In this document: piece by piece, positions 57,771-64,000 of the stretch
Position numbering within the stretch: the first letter of the stretch is position 1
Layout of the letters: each line of letters opens with the position of its first letter
Assembly: GCA_022495005.1 (NCBI GenBank)
Contig: JAGYXB010001095.1
Coordinates: 992,001 to 1,056,000, forward strand
Direction: 5' to 3'
Origin: Rhyacophila brunnea
Taxonomy: Eukaryota; Arthropoda; Insecta; Trichoptera; Rhyacophilidae
DNA length: 64,000 nucleotides
Position numbers and translations under genes: made by a program
Notes under the pieces: generated by a model
Database searches by the model: none
Told to the model about the DNA's origin: nothing
Seen by the model: only the letters and a program-made list of their open reading frames with translations

Positions 57771-59419
57771 GTTTGTCAGTCATTGTCATGATTCAATTTT
57801 ATGGATACCTGACTTACAATTTAATTTGTATTAATAAATAAGATCATTATTACGTATAATATTCAGTTTTATTCAGTGTACCTACCTATAATTTAATCAG
57901 GACTTAAAACTTTAACTAAAATTTATTAAGTAAATTAGCAGTGTACCTACTTACTACCTACGCATATAATTTCAGTTTAAGGGCACACATGCTTACCTAG
58001 AGTTTCTGTTTTTTCATTTAAAGTTGAACTATGACATTGAATACTAGGTATGATTTTTAAAGTGAAAGTGATATTATGTTACATCTCTTTTACGCATGCT
58101 AATATGATTAAAAAGTTATTCTTTCTCTTTCTGTCACATTCGAATTTGATTACCGAAGTTTTAAACATTTACTATGCGTATTAGCTGACGTGCTTCGTCG
58201 TTTACAAATTATAACATAAATTTAAAAAATATATGTATTTATAATATTAAATATATTTTATAATGTACTTACACAGATTTTTTTAACAACTATATTATAT
58301 ATACTTTTATTTATTTGTCGCATATTTAAAATGTTCTTGCTATATTCAAATCTTTTTTTTAGCCGGCCAAATAAATCCGTATTTTTGGCCATAGACTAAT
58401 ATAAAAATCTCTCTCCTGTCAAATATTATGTTTGCAAATTGCAAGGTACCTAAAACAATTGTGTTTTATATCAGGAATAAGAAACACTATCTGTAAGTAC
58501 AATATTATGTTATTTATTACTATCGTAGTATTCTGTGTGTTTTGCATATATTATTCAAGTGTTTATTTATTGTTTTCTTAGTCTATACATACTTTCAATG
58601 TTTCATAATTCCGACGTAATACAATCCTTTTTTTGAGGTTAGTTACATTCATTCCAGAATTATATAAAACCTGTGATTTCATATATATTTGTTTGATATA
58701 ATCTAAGGCGTTCTAGTTGTTATTAAACATGTTACCTACCTGATTACTTTATTTTAGTTAATCAATCTTTTTTGATGCTTTGTATTATCACTAATCCGTT
58801 TTAATTACCACTCTTCAAACAGTCGCCAACTATAAAAGATTAAAAATCACACTATTAACAGTTCCTATGTTATGTTTTTTGCAGATGGAGAAAATGTCTA
58901 CCGAGATCTTTGCTTGTCGACGGTTTCATATGAATAAGATGGAATGAAATAAATCTTTTAATTAATAATGAAATAAATCCGACTTTCGGCATACGTTTCG
59001 AACATGGCGTGATTTATGACGTCGACCATCAAGCATATACACCCATTTTATAGATTTAATAGTACAATTACACAAGGTAAATATAAAGTGACTAATGTTT
59101 AAAAAATAAAACAATTTTATAAAAACATTTTTGCACTAAATTTATTATTATCGATAATGATATAAAAGTTGCTATTTTGATTCGTAATATAAAATATAAT
59201 ATAATTGTGCATATCAGTTACTTGTATCATATTAGGTATGTCATTTGGTAGAGCTTACTCTCCAAGTCTTGTCTTTTTCAGCCTCAATATCACTTTGATA
59301 TTAGAAAAATTGTTTTTCCAACACCAATGAAAGGTGCATGTATCTATACACACACATTTCAAAGGCTTTAAGTTTTCTAGATGCTGTATATTAATTACTT
59401 CTTCTCTTCGGCTATATCC
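57771..59419. other. AT-rich non-coding DNA, 1.6 kb
   Basis: No supported feature was found. Confidence 0.5.
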
Positions 59420-59820
59420 GCATCTTAGTTGCAGCATATGGATACAATGCGGCGCCTCCAAGAATCTCTGTCACTCTAGTTTTTTTGCATCGTTCCAGGT
59501 CATACTAGCAGCCCGTAACTCCGCCAGATATGCTATATAGATAGTATTTAGCGGCCATCCAGGATGCCGGAATCCGGTTGGCTTGAAGAACAGGCAAACC
59601 AGATTGGGATTCTCTTCAGGCACTCGCAGCACGTGGCCGGGCCAGGTACAAAGTTGCGTATTCACTCTCAGCGTGATGGGAGGCTATTTGGTGCGTTCTT
59701 TTATCTCCCGTTACTTCTAAAATTACCGCACACCCAGTATCCGTCGTAAACATCTGTTCTCGAAGCTCAGTATACGGTTGCTCGGAGCCTTTGTAAGGTG
59801 CCATGACATAAAAACTAGTA
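59420..59820 (-). pseudogene. Decayed non-LTR retrotransposon tail
   Basis: The minus strand reads SEQPYTELREQMFTTDTGC and, in another frame, CTWPGHVLRVPEENPN followed by LFFKPTGFRHPGW. The W-x-GHV-x-R motif and flanks resemble the tail at 5490-5830. Frame changes and stops show it is dead. Confidence 0.55.
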
Positions 59821-61351
59821 AGATATTTAAAATAGCTGCTAGAATGAATACATTGTTGAAAGGAAATGAAAACTGATAATATGATATATCAATTAATTTG
59901 TCCATCTGAAGTTGTAGATATCAGTTAATAATTATGTGTTATACCAGTAATTAAATGCTGACTTCAAATGTAAATTGACAATTAAATATTGAAATAATAT
60001 ATTACCAGTTTTGATTTTTTTAAGTACTATACTATATCCATGGTTCATATTACAATGTCATAGTAAAACTTAGAAGAATAAAATATGTCGTAAGACGAAA
60101 TCAATCTTGGGGCTTTAATATAAGTTAAATAAATAGTACACAGCTAATTTGTTATTACTTTGAATACATGCCATGTCTTTACATCAATAAAAAACAGAAA
60201 AACAATTTAATAATGTATAAATATTTATATAAGACTTAACAACGGCTGACATCTAGTTAGACACGATGACCTCCATTTAATTTCCTCTTATTTTAAAATT
60301 CACCAAGATATATCCTAATAAGTAGGAAAGTATATTACATTTGTACATATAATAAGTAAATCAAGTACTTAACATAAATAATTATACTGTAAAATTAAAT
60401 TACAATTGAAGCAGTATATATGGACCCCACAGAGTAATTAACAATATAATAATTTATATAATTATATACTATATTGACACATTTTAATGAAGTATATTTT
60501 TCTTGGTACCTACGTTCAATGATAAATGTTGTTTTATATTGTAACATAAACAATGGTAATATGCATTGATCTTTCTGATTTTTAAACTGTGATATCTATT
60601 TTATATATCTATTGATTTCTATGTGTATTATTGATACATTATTTATTTCAAATACAATAATTTCAAAACTAACAGTAAATAATATATAGAAAGTGTCATG
60701 TTGTTTAGTTGGAAAATCTACTAGGAAATTCCATCCAATCCAAATTCAATTTTTACCAGGTGGGTACTTGTAGGTCAGTTATTTTTGGAATAAAATGAAT
60801 CCCTTAAAAATATGAAATAAGAATAGAATGATAAATATTTGTGAAAATTTACCAAATCAACATGTTTAACGTGAATATTTTCACACTAAAATGATAAATA
60901 TTGTTAAGAAAATATACACAAACAGTTCATTCAGAAGTTATGACGTTTAAAAGATCCCGCGAGTTAACTCGTGCGTGGCACTGATCAGTTATGAGGTGAT
61001 ATCAGTTATAATCATTTATGAGGAATGGTTATAAGCCATTGGCACAACCAATTTGGTTTTTGACCTTGAGAACAAAATGTACTTTTTACACGGAACCAAA
61101 CCCCACGGCTGCAGAGACGAATGCTTATACAAAATATGGCACAGTGGAATCGCCAGCAAAATCTGTAGGTATCATTATTTAGATGTAAGTATACATATTA
61201 TTTTGAATTTCATAAAATTACACTCGTTCTAGGTGTCTCGTAACAGTAAACTATATTAGTAAATTAGATATATCTTGATGAACTATAAAATAGTGATGTA
61301 ATATAGACTTGTTGAAAATATATTAAGCATAATAAAATTTAAAATAAAAAT
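59821..61351. other. AT-rich non-coding DNA, 1.5 kb
   Basis: No feature was found. I looked here for the downstream inverted end of the Mutator-YqaJ element and did not find one. Confidence 0.5.
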
Positions 61352-62761
61352 TTAGAAATTCAGCCTTTCTGGTTCTCTAATATTCATAGATCTACTGATT
61401 CTGGGATCTACTATTTCTGGCAGTAGACAATTCATGTAAAAGTGATATATCTTTTTTTCAATCTTTTCAATCCAAAATGTCTCGTCTTTTTTGATTAATT
61501 CTATTTTAACAGGAAAATTATGTCCCGTCCAAACTCCAAATAAACAGACATCTTTCTTAGTAATATGAAGCTGCCCCTGAATCTGGAAGTACCAATCGTG
61601 ATTTTTATCTATTACCATATTCCTGTCTTTATCTACTTTCCAAAATTTAATTTTTTTCTGTACAATAGCTTCATCTGCACTTATTCCAGCAGCTGAGAAA
61701 GGACATTTTATTTCAATAATTGTATCATCATCGCTGATGCCATCTGGCGTTGCACCGATAAAATCATACACATCATCGATAAACAATCCACATCTCTCAA
61801 TCTTAATTCGTTCTTGTACACTAAGCTGTTGTAAAGCTATTGATTCATTTTCTTTACCATATTTTACCGCTTTCACGTTGGCTAATGATTGGCTATATAA
61901 TAAACGTTTTACCAAAGGCCCAAATTTTGTATTTTCTCGCCGCTTACACACCTTTCCAAAAACAGAGGCAGTAAGGAGGTTTCGTCGCCTTTCTAGCCAT
62001 TCTGCACATTCAGATTGTAATACAGTGCGTCTTTCTATATCCCTCCTCTCATAGTTTGTCAGTTTGAGTTTTTTCAAAAAAGTTTCTTTTAACAATTGAT
62101 ATTGATTTTTGTCCATATCAGGTTTTTGGCAACTCTCTCCATAATCTGGATTAGATAAAGGAACAGAATGTATTGGTTTTCGCCAAGATTTTCCTATTTT
62201 TTTTTTATTTATTTTCAACCTTCTTGATTCTAAGCGATTTATGAAGGCTTTTGGGCTATTTTTATAAACTTGTTTTTGAATTGTGCAATGTAACTTATTT
62301 GTATTAAATGCGATTACCGCCGCTGCACATCGTCCCATGTACGATTGTCTTTGAGAGTAGTTAATTCTCTTGCCGCCTACAAATTTTGCAATCATGTTAT
62401 TAAAAGATTCTGAAATATTAGTAGAAAAATTATAAATTAAACTTTTTGAATTTAGCACCAAACGAGAATTATATATCATTAATTGAGAAAATAGACTGCA
62501 TTCTTTTAATGCTGGTACATAATTTACATCAAGCATGTCCTCTGTATTTGGTTCATTTGTACAAAAATATGGTAGACAAGAAGTATGGTCTCCAAAAACA
62601 TGGTGCGGTCCATTAATTAAATCTTTTTTCAAAGCGATAACCTTTTCTTCGAAAGTACTATCTTGTAGTTTTCTATACTTGATTGCACCTATGACGGCTT
62701 TCCGCAGACGTCTTTTTCTTGACGCAATGATTTTTCTTACATTCAAGGGATATCTTGTGTC
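61352..62761 (-). CDS. YqaJ nuclease part with end of the Mutator core
   Basis: The frame continues without shift after the TAA at 62762-62764 (DTRYPLNVRKIIASRKRR). Numbered from the Leu/TTG codon at 62746, residues 107-130 read YNFSTNISESFN then GGKRINY, the usual Mutator-like closing segment. E113 is a candidate third catalytic acid. From about residue 240 a YqaJ-type nuclease follows: WLERRRNLLTAS, then YGKENE near 296, TPDG with D335, EIKCP with E345 and K347, and YFQIQGQLH with Q388-Q392. All the metal-binding positions expected of the fold are present. Such enzymes resect DNA 5' to 3'; the role in transposition is inferred. Confidence 0.85.
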   Translation of the reverse strand, partial: DTRYPLNVRKIIASRKRRLRKAVIGAIKYRKLQDSTFEEKVIALKKDLINGPHHVFGDHTSCLPYFCTNEPNTEDMLDVNYVPALKECSLFSQLMIYNSRLVLNSKSLIYNFSTNISESFNNMIAKFVGGKRINYSQRQSYMGRCAAAVIAFNTNKLHCTIQKQVYKNSPKAFINRLESRRLKINKKKIGKSWRKPIHSVPLSNPDYGESCQKPDMDKNQYQLLKETFLKKLKLTNYERRDIERRTVLQSECAEWLERRRNLLTASVFGKVCKRRENTKFGPLVKRLLYSQSLANVKAVKYGKENESIALQQLSVQERIKIERCGLFIDDVYDFIGATPDGISDDDTIIEIKCPFSAAGISADEAIVQKKIKFWKVDKDRNMVIDKNHDWYFQIQGQLHITKKDVCLFGVWTGHNFPVKIELIKKDETFWIEKIEKKIYHFYMNCLLPEIVDPRISRSMNIREPERLNF

Positions 62762-63430
62762 TTAGGTTAATGCCTCTATTTTGCCACAATAATTTCTAAT
62801 TAAATGGTTTTTACATTCAACTTTCTCGACAGTTACATTCGGATAAGGGTGACAATCAAGAATTTTTTTGTATGTGCTGGAATCTCCATCAGCAATCAAT
62901 TTTGAATAAATCAATCCATGTGTATTAATAGATTCTTTAAAGCCTTCTAATATTGCTGTAGATTCCATTCCAGCTGACGGACCGGTGTAATTTAAAAAGC
63001 ATTTATGTTGTTGAGCAGGGATATTTTTATTTTTAGCTTTGGCGCACAAATCGCAATATTTATTTTTCACTGACATGTACAAAATCTTTCCGGTTCTTTG
63101 ACCAATGATCGTGGCAGCGCCAGATGCTGCGGAATAATTGCATCTGTATGAACGTTTCGACCAACAGCCGTCTGCAACAACTGATATCATGGGAATACCA
63201 GAAGAATCGACGTCACCATTTTCGATTGCAAGTTGTCGCTCTTCTTTCGCAGCATTTTCCATACTCTTATTTTTGGTTTCTTCAAACCACTCGTACACCT
63301 TCTGTTGACTCTTTCTGTATGTTCTTGCTGTAATCGATGGTACGTCAATTGCTGAACACATTTCTTCCAGATTTGAAAATCCACTGCCGATACTGATTAT
63401 ACTGGATACAAATGCGTCACACAGATTCAT
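62762..63430 (-). CDS. Mutator-like transposase core
   Basis: The frame encodes 222 residues and ends at TAA 62762-62764. Landmarks from the ATG at 63430 are D87 in VVADGCWSKRSY, a CDLC...QHKC zinc-type cluster at 126-144 followed by GPSAGME, D181 and D183 in IADGDSSTY, and KVECKNH at 203-209. This order matches Mutator-like (MULE-type) transposases. D87 and D181 or D183 are candidate catalytic acids. The upstream side is open but joined by a one-base shift to the 121-codon frame, so this is the middle of a longer protein. The ATG at 63430 is therefore unlikely to be the true start. Confidence 0.85.
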   Translation of the reverse strand: MNLCDAFVSSIISIGSGFSNLEEMCSAIDVPSITARTYRKSQQKVYEWFEETKNKSMENAAKEERQLAIENGDVDSSGIPMISVVADGCWSKRSYRCNYSAASGAATIIGQRTGKILYMSVKNKYCDLCAKAKNKNIPAQQHKCFLNYTGPSAGMESTAILEGFKESINTHGLIYSKLIADGDSSTYKKILDCHPYPNVTVEKVECKNHLIRNYCGKIEALT

Positions 63431-63792
63431 TTTGTTTTGTTCATTTCAGTGGTATATAATTTTAATTTTTTACCACAAAGTTTACATTGAATAAAAAATG
63501 TACTACTAAAGTTATCCCGATTTTCCCCAAAAATTTCTAAATGTGATAAATTACAATTAAATGAAGAATCATGGTGGCTAATTAATTGAAGTTGTTGGAA
63601 AAAATATGAAAAGTCTATAATTCTACGGCCTTCTACACGGAATTTAGGGCTTGAATCTTCAATTTCATTTTCTATAATAAATTCTTCGTGTTCGTGTTCA
63701 AATGTGGGATGAAATTCTGGTTCAGGTAGTATGCTTTGAGGATTTCCATGCTCAGGCATAGTCTTCGGCAATATATCAATACTATAATACAT
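63427..63792 (-). CDS. N-terminal segment of the Mutator-YqaJ protein
   Basis: The 121-codon frame begins MYYSIDILPKTMPEHGN, has an acidic stretch (EHEHEEFIIENEIEDS) and then VEGRRIIDFSYFFQQLQ, the characteristic lead-in of this family. A CKLCGKK Cys pair follows near the end. It runs into TGA at 63427-63429, which overlaps the next ATG as ATGA in an A-rich run, consistent with a one-base slip. The start codon is not certain because a further exon could lie upstream. Confidence 0.65.
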   Translation of the reverse strand: MYYSIDILPKTMPEHGNPQSILPEPEFHPTFEHEHEEFIIENEIEDSSPKFRVEGRRIIDFSYFFQQLQLISHHDSSFNCNLSHLEIFGENRDNFSSTFFIQCKLCGKKLKLYTTEMNKTK

Positions 63793-64000
63793 TCAAAAAT
63801 ATTAGTTTAGTAGATAGTTAACAGAAAACAAAATGTATAGCTGCTATTAATTATTGTACCAGATTATAATTTTTGTCACAGACACACTAATTTCGAATAA
63901 GACATGGCACAAACATAATATAAGTACAAATGATCATTATACTTAATTGTGTGTATTAATAAGTAATACGCAAAACTTCCTTTTGCAAGATAAATAAATA
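63793..64000. other. AT-rich upstream flank
   Basis: No terminal repeat, TATA box or exon could be identified; the window ends here. Confidence 0.4.

Larger units (their letters stand above)
61352..63792 (-). mobile_element. Mutator-like transposase + YqaJ exonuclease element, nearly intact
   Basis: Three frames in a row on the minus strand read as one protein of about 810 residues: an N-terminal acidic and Cys-containing segment, a Mutator-like transposase core, and a YqaJ/lambda-exonuclease-type nuclease. One frameshift (63427-63430) and one stop (62762-62764) interrupt it. I saw no terminal inverted repeats in the window; the upstream end may lie beyond 64000. Confidence 0.8.

Noticed and set aside
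60950..64000. Terminal inverted repeats of the Mutator-YqaJ element
   Set aside because: I compared the flanks below 61350 and above 63792 by eye and found no convincing inverted match. The outer end may be outside the window.

Overview
This window looks like insect genomic DNA, most likely from a sap-sucking hemipteran of the aphid type. The DNA is strongly AT-rich. It carries insect R1- and RTE-type retrotransposon fragments and many hAT relics. It also holds a Mutator-like transposase joined to a YqaJ nuclease, an architecture I associate with aphid gene models. That assignment rests on recall, not on a search. I see no operon structure, no rRNA and no convincing single-copy host gene. Start codons of the open frames are uncertain because several only begin at GTG or TTG.

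Layout. 1-9 kb: AT-rich DNA with a 1553-2112 inverted-repeat element, a truncated CAGTGGCG-type hAT copy (2625-2861), a self-palindromic CTCGAG element (3716-4360), a decayed retrotransposon tail (5490-5830) and a hAT MITE built from CCCGGGAT units (7461-8158). 9-22 kb: an RTE tail (8875-9362), a 189-bp hairpin element (9896-10084), five more decayed non-LTR tails, MITEs, a hAT (17502-18402) and a possible broken exon near 19.1 kb. 22-29 kb: the only coding-dense block, two head-to-tail R1-clade retrotransposons on the minus strand, inserted in a roughly 350-bp interspersed repeat. 29-50 kb: a field of DNA transposons, many nested, whose target-site duplications (TSDs) can be read directly: 8 bp for hAT, 9 bp for a MULE, TTAA, and TTA. 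A SINE lies at 43.4 kb and a second SINE, split by the MULE, at 45-46 kb. A CpG-rich promoter-like island lies at 44.1-44.6 kb. 50-60 kb: a 3.3-kb hAT whose transposase gene is split by a young LTR element (53613-56929), and an internally deleted hAT (57234-57770). 61.3-63.8 kb: the Mutator-YqaJ element on the minus strand, broken by only one frameshift and one stop codon.

The window reads as a transposon graveyard with several recent insertions. The most useful content is the set of insertion boundaries that can be proved from the sequence, and the nearly intact transposase-exonuclease fusion at the right end.
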